Shown one piece after another: positions 27,357 through 35,944 of a stretch of DNA of 64,000 nucleotides. The position numbers and the translations under genes were made by a program. Location: assembly GCF_041080815.1 (NCBI RefSeq), contig NZ_CP160205.1:3224001-3288000 (forward strand). The letters run 5' to 3'. The notes below the pieces were generated by a model. It was not told the DNA's origin, ran no database searches, and worked only from the letters and a program-made list of their open reading frames with translations. The DNA is from Mucilaginibacter yixingensis. GTDB taxonomy: Bacteria > Bacteroidota > Bacteroidia > Sphingobacteriales > Sphingobacteriaceae. Numbering within the stretch: position 1 is the stretch's first letter; every line of letters begins with the position of its first letter.

Positions 27357-28622
27357 ATGAAGAACCACGATTATCTGCTAAAATGTATTGAACTGATTGA
27401 GGAAAGATTACAAGCTGGCCCCAGTGCCGATTGGATCGATTACAATTTTGCTACGCTTCATGATCAAATTTTCGAGGCTACCAAAGTCCCCATCAGTGTA
27501 CGCACGCTGAAACGTATCTTTAAATCTGGCGATGATTATGAACCGCAGATTGCCACCAAAAACGCCATGGCACAATACCTGGGCTACCGTGACTGGATCC
27601 ACTTTGTTAAAGAAAATTTTGACCGGAAACCCGAAGATGTGGTTCTACCAAAAACGGAAACGACAGAGCCAACTGGCCCGGTCATCAAGCACAAGCGGTC
27701 AAAAAAAACATTCTACTGGATGGGAGCCGCGGCGGTTATCATTATTGCCTCCGTAGTTTTTTTACTCCTCAGCCCCGGACGTTTCTCGTTCACGGTAAAA
27801 AACACCAACGGACAAGCACCGTTAACAGTTGCCGTGAGTTATGACCTGTCTTCGCTAAACTATAAAAATGCTTTTATTGATTACGGCAGCGGCGGCGAAT
27901 ATAAGTTGCTGCTTAGCCCGAAAGGCGAAATGGCTTACCTGTACAAAACGCCTAACTATTTTAAAATGCGACTAATGGTTGATGGCAAAGTATTAAACCG
28001 TACAGCCGTAGATGTACAAACCAAGGGCTGGGCCTGTTATGTGGGTAACAATGATGCCAATGCGCAGGTGGTAACAGATCAAACTAAATTTAGCAATGGT
28101 TCTTCGCTTTATTTTGCGCCGGCCAATATCAGCGCGCTTAATATTGATACAAAAAAGGAGTTTTGGGTAGATTACCGTAACATCCGGAATTTTAATATTG
28201 ATGGCGACCACATGACCGTGGAGTTTCGCCTGCGCAACAGCCAGGAAACGGGCGGTTTTGATTGTTATGATACAACCCTTGAGTTTACCGGCGAAACCGG
28301 CAGAGGCTTGTTTAAATTTGTGAAGCCGGGTTGCACCCAGTATGCCGATACCGAGTTTGGCGACACCCAGATGACCGGCAATTTCCATAACCTGTCATCC
28401 TTAGGCGTCGATCTGTCTAAATGGACGGTGGTGCGCATTCAAACGCAAAACAAAACCAGCTCCGTTTATATAGACAATAAGTACAAGTTTAAAACCACTT
28501 ACAATACGCCTATCGGTAATATCCGCGGTTTATTCTGCCGTTTCAAAGGTTCAGGCCAGCTTGATTTTGTGCGCGTTTACAATGCGGAACACAAGTTGGT
28601 TTATAGTGATGAGTTTAATTAA
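27357..28622 (+). CDS. Single-pass membrane protein with DNA-binding-like N-terminus and periplasmic PKD/lectin-like domains
   Basis: A 421-residue protein. ATG 27357 is preferred to the in-frame TTG at 27351. Residues 1-85 form a small helical domain with VPISVRTLKRIF and IATKNAMAQYLGYRDWIHF, a pattern seen at the N-terminus of many Bacteroidota regulators and resembling a helix-turn-helix. A basic linker leads to one membrane segment (119-139). Outside, a PKD-like domain (NTNGQAPLTVAVSYDL) is followed by a concanavalin/DUF1080-like fold to the end. This layout suits a transmembrane one-component regulator binding a sugar outside and DNA inside. It splits the locus and overlaps the convergent GH92 stop by four bases. 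Function not established. Confidence 0.6.
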   Translation: MKNHDYLLKCIELIEERLQAGPSADWIDYNFATLHDQIFEATKVPISVRTLKRIFKSGDDYEPQIATKNAMAQYLGYRDWIHFVKENFDRKPEDVVLPKTETTEPTGPVIKHKRSKKTFYWMGAAAVIIIASVVFLLLSPGRFSFTVKNTNGQAPLTVAVSYDLSSLNYKNAFIDYGSGGEYKLLLSPKGEMAYLYKTPNYFKMRLMVDGKVLNRTAVDVQTKGWACYVGNNDANAQVVTDQTKFSNGSSLYFAPANISALNIDTKKEFWVDYRNIRNFNIDGDHMTVEFRLRNSQETGGFDCYDTTLEFTGETGRGLFKFVKPGCTQYADTEFGDTQMTGNFHNLSSLGVDLSKWTVVRIQTQNKTSSVYIDNKYKFKTTYNTPIGNIRGLFCRFKGSGQLDFVRVYNAEHKLVYSDEFN

Positions 28623-30847
28623 GGCTTGTCTCCCAGCAAAAACGCCATCGTCCCGCCGTCTTTAAATAGCTGATGTGTGATCTGATGCCCCGTAAACAGC
28701 TTACCGTTGATGCGTAGCGATTTTATGTATATCGCCCTGGGCGATGTCTTCCTGCAGGTGATCACCAGTTTTTTTCCCTTAGCCAGCCTGATTTCGGCTT
28801 TGCTAAACTGCGGACTACATAATTCATAGTTGGTGCTTGCCGGATCTAACGGATAAAAACCTAATGAGGCCAGCACGTACCATGCACTCATTTGTCCGGC
28901 ATCGTCATTACCGCTCAGGCCCCCAGGCTGATCGTTGTATTCTGCCTTCAACAGACTATCTACCACCATCTGGGTTTTCCAGGGCGAACGGGTGTGATTG
29001 TACATAAAAGGTATCTGGTGACCTGGTTCATTACCATGCCAGTACTCCCCTTTTTGAAACAGGCTGTCCAGCGCTTGCTCCAGCCGGTTACCTCCCCCCA
29101 GCAGTTGACTCAGGCCGTCTATATCTTGCGGTACATAAAAGGTGTATTGCCTTGGTGTCCCCTCGGTAATGTACCACACCTTTTTATCGGGATAGAACGG
29201 AGTGATCCACCGCCCATCGGCATAGCGGCCGCGGGCAAAACCAGTTTGCGGGTCAATTACTTTCCGGTAGTTCAATGAGCGTCCGTGCAAAACCGCCGCA
29301 TCTGCTTTTTTGCCTAAAGCCAATGCCAGGGTGCCTAAAGCATAATCATCATAAGCATACTCTAAAGTTCTGGATACCTGCTCTTGTTGATGAAAAGCAT
29401 CTTTTACCGAATCTTCCAGCGGGATATAGCCATATTTTAGATAGGAAGGCAGGGCCCGACGGCCATTGCCATTCAGATAATTTTCTCTGGATGGCTGTTC
29501 AAAAGCATTTTGCCGTAAGAGCGCATAACCTTGCTGCACGTTAAATCCGCGGATACCTTTGTTATAGGCTGACGCCATAAATGCCGCCACGTGGTCGCCA
29601 ATCATCTCATTGGTGTAGCTGTTCCAGCAAGGGAAGATGGGCATCCAGCCCCCTTGGGTGCCTTTGATGATGAGCGACTGTACCAACTGGGCCGTGAGCT
29701 TGGGATAAAGTATAGTTAGCAAGGGCAACTGAGCGCGGTAAATGTCCCACATGGAGAAATCATCATAATAGGCTTGTCCGGCTGGCATTCGGGCCGTCTG
29801 ATACTGATGGGAGAACATAGGATAAGCCCCGCTGACATCGCTGTATAAACGTGGCATTTGGAGGGCATGGAAGAGCGCCGTATAGAATATGCGTTTCTTC
29901 TGCTGATCATGATCGGTTATTTGGATGCTGCCAAGCGCTTGCTCCCAGGTTTGCCGGGCCCTGGTGCTGATACTTTCAAAAGTTTGGTTGCCTAGCTCGG
30001 CCTGTAAGTTCTCTTTAGCTCCTGCCGCACCGGTGAATGATGCACCGATGCGTAGCATGAGCCGCTCGCCTTTCTTCAGATAAAAACCGGCATAGCTCCC
30101 CATACCCGGCTGATTGCTGACCTGATCACCGCCTAAAAGTTTCCCAGCCGCAAAAACACCCGTACGCGCAGGCCGCTTGCTAAAACGCGTATAACTGTGC
30201 CCGCTGAAACCGGCTGGCTGACCAGCACCCTGATAAATACGAAACGCCTGATTCGTTACCGAAACACTGCCTCCTTTTTGATCTACGCTCACTGCCCCCT
30301 TGCCTTTATCGCTATTGGACGAAATGAGCACATAAAGACTATCCGCATGATCCATCGTCAGTTCCATGATGCCACAACGCAGCGTTGCGGTAACCCTGAT
30401 GGTGAGGCCGGGAATAGTTAGCTGGTAAAAACCTGGCCGGGCAATTTCACGCGTGTGAACGAGTGGTGCTTGTGCATTTTTAAGGCGGAGCTTGCCAACC
30501 AGCGGCATCACCGTAAAACTCCCATAATCTGGCACACAGGAGCCGCTGAGCCAGTGCGTAGCCCGGATGCCGCTAAATATCGTATCGCGATAAAGATAGG
30601 GCGGTTCGCACTTGGTTTCGCCTCTGCGGGTTTGCGGCGTCCACTGCGTCATGGCAAATGGCAGTCCGACCGATGGAATCACATTGCCGTATTGCTCACC
30701 ACCTTCGCCATGCTTCTGCGCGGAGGGTGTGCTGCCTGGCGCCGTGCCAATCATGGGGTTCACATAGTCTGTCAATTGCTCCCGGTGCTGCGCGCGGGCG
30801 GCAGGCAATGTGGCTACAATTAATAACAAAGCCAGTATTTTCTTCAT
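28619..30847 (-). CDS. GH92 family alpha-mannosidase (second)
   Basis: A 742-residue secreted GH92 enzyme with signal peptide MKKILALLLIVATLPAARA. Family signatures are LTDYVNPMIGT near the start, GNEPGHQIPFMYNHT and GNDDAGQMSAWYVLASLGFYP. It shares the fold with the other GH92 of this locus but differs widely in sequence, so the two probably cut different mannosidic linkages. Its ATG overlaps the SGNH hydrolase stop in ATGA, showing translational coupling; it ends the susC-led block. Confidence 0.92.
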   Translation of the reverse strand: MKKILALLLIVATLPAARAQHREQLTDYVNPMIGTAPGSTPSAQKHGEGGEQYGNVIPSVGLPFAMTQWTPQTRRGETKCEPPYLYRDTIFSGIRATHWLSGSCVPDYGSFTVMPLVGKLRLKNAQAPLVHTREIARPGFYQLTIPGLTIRVTATLRCGIMELTMDHADSLYVLISSNSDKGKGAVSVDQKGGSVSVTNQAFRIYQGAGQPAGFSGHSYTRFSKRPARTGVFAAGKLLGGDQVSNQPGMGSYAGFYLKKGERLMLRIGASFTGAAGAKENLQAELGNQTFESISTRARQTWEQALGSIQITDHDQQKKRIFYTALFHALQMPRLYSDVSGAYPMFSHQYQTARMPAGQAYYDDFSMWDIYRAQLPLLTILYPKLTAQLVQSLIIKGTQGGWMPIFPCWNSYTNEMIGDHVAAFMASAYNKGIRGFNVQQGYALLRQNAFEQPSRENYLNGNGRRALPSYLKYGYIPLEDSVKDAFHQQEQVSRTLEYAYDDYALGTLALALGKKADAAVLHGRSLNYRKVIDPQTGFARGRYADGRWITPFYPDKKVWYITEGTPRQYTFYVPQDIDGLSQLLGGGNRLEQALDSLFQKGEYWHGNEPGHQIPFMYNHTRSPWKTQMVVDSLLKAEYNDQPGGLSGNDDAGQMSAWYVLASLGFYPLDPASTNYELCSPQFSKAEIRLAKGKKLVITCRKTSPRAIYIKSLRINGKLFTGHQITHQLFKDGGTMAFLLGDKP

Positions 30848-32277
30848 CGGTTATCTTTTAATGCCTGCGCAATCAGCGGTGCCAGCATCCGGTAACCGGT
30901 TTGGTTAGGGTGTAATCCGTCACCAACAAAACATGCTTCTTTGATCTTACCGGCGTCATCCAGGAATACCTTTCCTGGATTGATGAATGTTATCTTCGTC
31001 TCGCCGGCAAGTTGTTCTATCAGTTGGTTTACACCGGCCACACGTTCTTCCATTTTGCGACGCGGAAAAATGCCGGAGATGAGTATTCGGGTCTGAGGCT
31101 GGCGGGATTTTACAGCAAAAATCAGCTGGCGCAAACCCTCGATGATCTCCTGATCCGTATTGTATTGCAGGTTATTGGTACCAATCATCAGCAATACATG
31201 TTCAGCCTTAAAGCCGTCTAGTTCATCATGCTGCACGCGCCAGAGTACGTTCTCGATCCGGTCCCAACCGAAACCCATATTTTGCAGCCCCAGGAGACTG
31301 AAATATGTTTCCCATGAATCCTGCCCCCGTACAATGGTGGATTGCGGCGGGCCGCCCCAGTAGTGAATAATAGAGTTGGCAAGAACTACATTCCGTGGCG
31401 GATGCGTTTTAATGAGTGCCAGTTCGTCTGCATGGCGCTGGCGCCAGTTATAATTCCGGTCGCGGCTTTGTACTACAGGGTTCAGCGTAGAAAGTGCCCC
31501 TTTTGATTCATTAAGCGCCTGGCGAACCTGCTGCTCAAAGGCATCCCGGTCTTTAGTTGCAGATGATGAAAATATCAGGGTTTTAATGCCTGCTTTCTGC
31601 AGCTTCTTTACGGCTGCAACAACCATTCGCTGCGGCTGTCCCTTGATTTCCAGCAAAGCTATCCGGGTTCCGGGTTGAGCGGCCGCTTTGGTAAATAACT
31701 GAAAATCTGATAGCACGGTCATTGACCTGTCCAGGCGTCGCTCCAGTTCATCAGCCCAGTTGTGGCCTGCTGCAGACGCGTTGTCCTGGTAAACCACAAT
31801 CCTTTTCTCTGGCTGTAAAGGCATCAGCTTAAATAAGCTTTGAGAATCAACACCGAACGAGATTTGCTGCAAACCGATACCTGCCGGCAGAAACAACCGA
31901 TATTCCATTTCCCGCAGCGGCGTACGCTCCTGCCGAGTTATCTGGGAGAAAGACTGCATAATTGTATCTCCGCCCCGCTCCCGCTGCTCCCCATTGTAGG
32001 CCAACCACTTACCATCATCATCCAGCTGATACAGCAGGCATTGGGCGGTGGCTGCCCGCCAATGATTTTTAGCGACAATGCGAACGGATAAACTCTTCGC
32101 GTTAGTCCATAACCGGACATAGGGATGTGTGCCCATGCCCGATGCATAACCTTCAATCTTGACATTGTCCGGCGAAAGGATGTCAGTCCATTTTAAGTTG
32201 ACCTGCTGGGCGAGTGCCAGCACGGGGCTGAAACAAAGGAGCGCGGCAAAAAGCCGGCTCCTGAATTTGATTTGCAT
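30844..32277 (-). CDS. SGNH/GDSL-type esterase, secreted
   Basis: A 477-residue protein with signal peptide ending VLALAQ. An N-terminal beta-rich part of about 170 residues precedes the SGNH hydrolase domain. The nucleophile Ser is in VVLANSIIHYWGG (the usual GDS motif reads ANS here), the Asn block is LMIGTNN and the catalytic Asp/His are in VGDGLHPNQTGY. Such enzymes in polysaccharide loci remove acetyl or other acyl groups from glycans, for example pectin or rhamnogalacturonan. It is 15 bases downstream of the 1211-residue enzyme and overlaps the GH92 start. Confidence 0.85.
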   Translation of the reverse strand: MQIKFRSRLFAALLCFSPVLALAQQVNLKWTDILSPDNVKIEGYASGMGTHPYVRLWTNAKSLSVRIVAKNHWRAATAQCLLYQLDDDGKWLAYNGEQRERGGDTIMQSFSQITRQERTPLREMEYRLFLPAGIGLQQISFGVDSQSLFKLMPLQPEKRIVVYQDNASAAGHNWADELERRLDRSMTVLSDFQLFTKAAAQPGTRIALLEIKGQPQRMVVAAVKKLQKAGIKTLIFSSSATKDRDAFEQQVRQALNESKGALSTLNPVVQSRDRNYNWRQRHADELALIKTHPPRNVVLANSIIHYWGGPPQSTIVRGQDSWETYFSLLGLQNMGFGWDRIENVLWRVQHDELDGFKAEHVLLMIGTNNLQYNTDQEIIEGLRQLIFAVKSRQPQTRILISGIFPRRKMEERVAGVNQLIEQLAGETKITFINPGKVFLDDAGKIKEACFVGDGLHPNQTGYRMLAPLIAQALKDNR

Positions 32278-32292
32278 AAACTATTGCTGTTA

Positions 32293-35200
32293 TTACTTTT
32301 CAAAACTAAACGCTACCTCGTTGGCCCAATGTGTTTTCCAGTCTGGATGAAACGCGCGGGCATTTTGCTTGGAAACGCTCCGGTCTTTAGCCAGTTCCAT
32401 TGTAGCTGATGGCGAAGCATTATCATTAACTCTGAACGAAAGTTTGATGGTTTGTCCTTTATCAAGCGCCGCTTTTACATCCGGAATTTCTTCCCAGGGG
32501 ATAGCGCATTCGGTGATCAGCGTATTGCCGTTACGTTTAATGACGAGTTGTCCTTTTTTCACCGGCCCCTCTCCCGCCGATTTAGGTTGACGCGGGAAAA
32601 AGTGCTTGCGGTTCAGTCGCGGAGTCAGCAAGCGCCATATTTCGGTACCACCACCAAATTCGTCAGCTACGCTGTTCATGGCATACTCATAGTCGGTGTC
32701 TTTGTAACCGGTATAACGCGGCATGGTGCCCGGCGGGCTGGCCAGCATACCGTCTTTACCCTCAGGGATGACGTTAAAGGCAATGCTTACGTTATCATAT
32801 GAGTAACCCAATCCAGAGTTATCTGGCGTTACCGGATTTTTACGATACGTGTAATGCCTGACACCTTTAGGCCAGACCAGCGGTAGTTTAACTTTTACAT
32901 CAGGCTGGCTGATGGTTACCCCAGCTGGCAAATGCCCGCTTTCGCCAATGATGTGGTAGCCGCTTTTGCCATATTTGTCTTTCCAGTTACCTCTGCTGTC
33001 CAGATCTTCAGCCACAAAAACGGCCCTGTCTTTCAGTGTGGAGGCTGTAGACGGATCAAAGAAAATACCGGCCACTTTGACCGATGTCCACCAATTATAG
33101 GTACGGAAAACAACGCGCACCTTTCCGCGCAGGTCGAAGGTTTCGTAAGCACCGTTCCATAAGTTATCTACCTTTCTGTTGAGCAGCAATTTGCCGCTTT
33201 GCGCATCAAAAACCGTTACAGCAGCGTTAGGCACGCGGATATTGGGCATATAGAAGGACACCCGTGAATACTTGTCTGCCGGCAGATCCAGATCAATCCC
33301 AAAAGCATAAGCCACGTCACTGCTCGACCAGAAATAGCCTGACCGCTCTGTTCCTTTTGAACTTTGTAAAGCCCAGGTATCTGTTGGTTTTACCGGCACG
33401 CTATCGTGTTTAGTGATGAGCGTCTTATCCATATCCATCATATAAGCCGTATCCGGATAGAAAAAAGTATCATCGGGCCGGTGCTCAAACCGATAAGTGC
33501 CCGGCGACGGCGTGTTATCTGCGACTTTGGCTGCAAAGTAAAAGTTATGCTCATCATAAGCAAAGTAGCCATTGGCATAACCTTCGGCCCTGTTATCAAA
33601 GTTTTTAAACGGATACCATGCAGCCTCCGTCAGGCTTACATTTTCTGTACCCTTACTGCTGACGGTTTGTGGGATGGCCGTGCGCCAGTCGTCCAGATTA
33701 CCGTCAATTTTTACCTGCAAATGCGATATGACATTGACGTGCATATCCTCATATAATACTGCCATACCATCCTTGCCTGTTTCAAAATGAACAGACAATG
33801 GATACATGTTGGCTGCATTGGCTTTACCGTTCGCAATCTTCAACGGAACGGTAAGGGTTTGATGAGGCGCGATGGTGATCTGGTTGGGGTAGCTCAATTT
33901 CAGATCGCCCAGTGTAGCCTTAAGCTGACCGCTGACCGGCCGGTTAAGGATATTGGTCAGTTCAAGATTCAATACCGGGTTTTGCTCAATGCGAGCGGTC
34001 ATATCTTTAGCAATGATTTCTACCGGCTCATAACCTTCAATACGGGCCTGTTGCAGGGCATTCACCAGCATTTGAAATGATCCTTTCGAACCATCGGGCC
34101 GCAGGTAATAACCTTTGGTATTGAGCGGCACGCGGATCTCTCCACCGGTAGCAGGCACCACATTACCGTAAAAATCATATAGCTTGATGTGGGCATTGGC
34201 CTTTAGCACCATTACTCCGCCGCTAAGCGGCTGATAGATTTTTAGCAGCGCATTTAAACTGTCTTTCTGGCGGGGATTCAACTGTGGGTTAGTCAATTCC
34301 CTGCGGATCTTTTCTTTGTCGGCCACCTCCTGCAAGCCCCGTACGTTACGGAACAGCACGCGCTCTGCTCCGAAGGCTTCGCCAATATCGCCGCAAACTA
34401 CCGCTGTACCGTCATCGGGGTTATGGTCGTTACCATCAAATAACATCACCCAGGGTAAGCCTTTTTTAAAGAGCAAACGGTTAAAGTCGCGCTCGCCAAC
34501 CAGGTGTTGTACCGCACCAACGCCTACCGCGGGCGACCATGCATCCGGAATCCGGTCATTCTGTAACACACCACGATCAGTATAAACTTTTTGCTTAAAA
34601 TGCTCGGAACCCCTGCCCCCTGTAGAAAGATAACCGGCGTAAATACCCATAGAACGATCATAGCCAGCTGAGCGATTGGTAGCCACTGTAAGGCCGATCC
34701 TATCATCTGTGTTGCCTACCCAGCTTTCGGTATCCCAGATTTTTACCCGTCCTTTGGGCGATTTACGGTTGACCCACTCCGGGTAAATACTGGGCGCTTC
34801 CATGCCCTGGTAGTGAATAGAGCAGAAATCAAAAATGGGTAGGAACGTCATTTTGCCGTCGGCAAAGAGTTTGTCCCAGGCGTTGGAGTTAGAATCGCCG
34901 CCACCAACCAGTACATCGGCTCCTTTTTTGCGGCCATCCAGCACGGCATTGGCCATAGCGGTATAGATTTCCCGGTATCTGGGGATATCTGATTGCCAGC
35001 CGGAGATGGAACTCCCCTCCCAGGGCTCATTCCATAAAGACACAGCGGTTACCGGTCCTTTAGGCCAGCCCTGGTCAACACAAAGCCGGTTAACGAATTT
35101 GGTAAAATCAGCATCAATTGAAGGCGGCCACACATAATCTTGCTTGGTTTTGCGCATAACGCCTTCATCATTTAGTAATGATTTGGGCATACCCAGCGGC

Positions 35201-35928
35201 AATTGGGCCGTGCCCGCGCCAAACATCAGCAGCACGGTGATGTGGTGTTCCTGGTATTTTTTGAGCTTGGCATACAGTGCCTGGAGTTTAGTCTGATAAT
35301 CAGCGTCTGTCGTCGGGAAATAATCGACGCCGAAGCGGATGGCCTGTACGCCCAGCCGCTGCAGAAAATCAGGGTCCATATCATCCAGTGATTGTTTGGG
35401 ATATTGCAAACGCGTGGAGGTGGCTTTAAACGTGCGCACTACGCTGCAGATCAGCCGACGGCCGTATGGCCCCAGATCCAGCACCAGCGCGTACCCGCCA
35501 AAAGTAGCGGGGATGATAGGTTTAATGTCGATATTGGTAAATCCGCCGGCCTGGATATGCGCCTTTACCGCAATACTGGCTACATCGGCAAACTTCACCA
35601 TTTCGGGCAGCCACACATCATTAGGCCGACCCTTTGTACCATAACGAATGATATCTATCCGGCCTTCAACATCCATAGGCTTGCCAAGGTTATTGACAAT
35701 CTGGGCCGTGTATTGCGGCTGCTCTCCCGGCCAAAGTACATTGGTTGTGGTGCTGGATTTGATGAGCGCCACCTCATAATCATACTGGCGCAGCCCCGTT
35801 TTCAGACCGAATACCTGATCATAATTAACCCATTGCTCCGGCGAAGTCATCTGGGCGTAGGACGCCAGGCTGCCCGCCAGCCACAGGGCCAGCGAGCAGA
35901 TGACGTTGCTTAAATAAGTTTTCTTCAT
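32293..35928 (-). CDS. Large secreted putative clan GH-A glycoside hydrolase with CBM9/DOMON-like region
   Basis: A 1211-residue protein with a signal peptide ending ASYAQ. After an N-terminal beta domain (about 30-165) comes a TIM-barrel-like region with VSLWNEPWEG, where E301 fits the acid/base of clan GH-A, and KIWDTESWVGN, where E401 fits the nucleophile. Residues from about 680 onward are beta-rich and include a CBM9-type opening VKIDGNLDDWRTAIP and a tail of similar type (RKHFFPRQPKS). No numbered GH family is recognised with certainty; GH39-, GH5- or GH30-like are options. Its place after susCD and the propeller suggests a main backbone-cleaving enzyme of the locus. Specificity is unknown. 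Confidence 0.65.
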   Translation of the reverse strand: MKKTYLSNVICSLALWLAGSLASYAQMTSPEQWVNYDQVFGLKTGLRQYDYEVALIKSSTTTNVLWPGEQPQYTAQIVNNLGKPMDVEGRIDIIRYGTKGRPNDVWLPEMVKFADVASIAVKAHIQAGGFTNIDIKPIIPATFGGYALVLDLGPYGRRLICSVVRTFKATSTRLQYPKQSLDDMDPDFLQRLGVQAIRFGVDYFPTTDADYQTKLQALYAKLKKYQEHHITVLLMFGAGTAQLPLGMPKSLLNDEGVMRKTKQDYVWPPSIDADFTKFVNRLCVDQGWPKGPVTAVSLWNEPWEGSSISGWQSDIPRYREIYTAMANAVLDGRKKGADVLVGGGDSNSNAWDKLFADGKMTFLPIFDFCSIHYQGMEAPSIYPEWVNRKSPKGRVKIWDTESWVGNTDDRIGLTVATNRSAGYDRSMGIYAGYLSTGGRGSEHFKQKVYTDRGVLQNDRIPDAWSPAVGVGAVQHLVGERDFNRLLFKKGLPWVMLFDGNDHNPDDGTAVVCGDIGEAFGAERVLFRNVRGLQEVADKEKIRRELTNPQLNPRQKDSLNALLKIYQPLSGGVMVLKANAHIKLYDFYGNVVPATGGEIRVPLNTKGYYLRPDGSKGSFQMLVNALQQARIEGYEPVEIIAKDMTARIEQNPVLNLELTNILNRPVSGQLKATLGDLKLSYPNQITIAPHQTLTVPLKIANGKANAANMYPLSVHFETGKDGMAVLYEDMHVNVISHLQVKIDGNLDDWRTAIPQTVSSKGTENVSLTEAAWYPFKNFDNRAEGYANGYFAYDEHNFYFAAKVADNTPSPGTYRFEHRPDDTFFYPDTAYMMDMDKTLITKHDSVPVKPTDTWALQSSKGTERSGYFWSSSDVAYAFGIDLDLPADKYSRVSFYMPNIRVPNAAVTVFDAQSGKLLLNRKVDNLWNGAYETFDLRGKVRVVFRTYNWWTSVKVAGIFFDPSTASTLKDRAVFVAEDLDSRGNWKDKYGKSGYHIIGESGHLPAGVTISQPDVKVKLPLVWPKGVRHYTYRKNPVTPDNSGLGYSYDNVSIAFNVIPEGKDGMLASPPGTMPRYTGYKDTDYEYAMNSVADEFGGGTEIWRLLTPRLNRKHFFPRQPKSAGEGPVKKGQLVIKRNGNTLITECAIPWEEIPDVKAALDKGQTIKLSFRVNDNASPSATMELAKDRSVSKQNARAFHPDWKTHWANEVAFSFEK

Positions 35929-35944
35929 TGACAGTTAAAATTGA

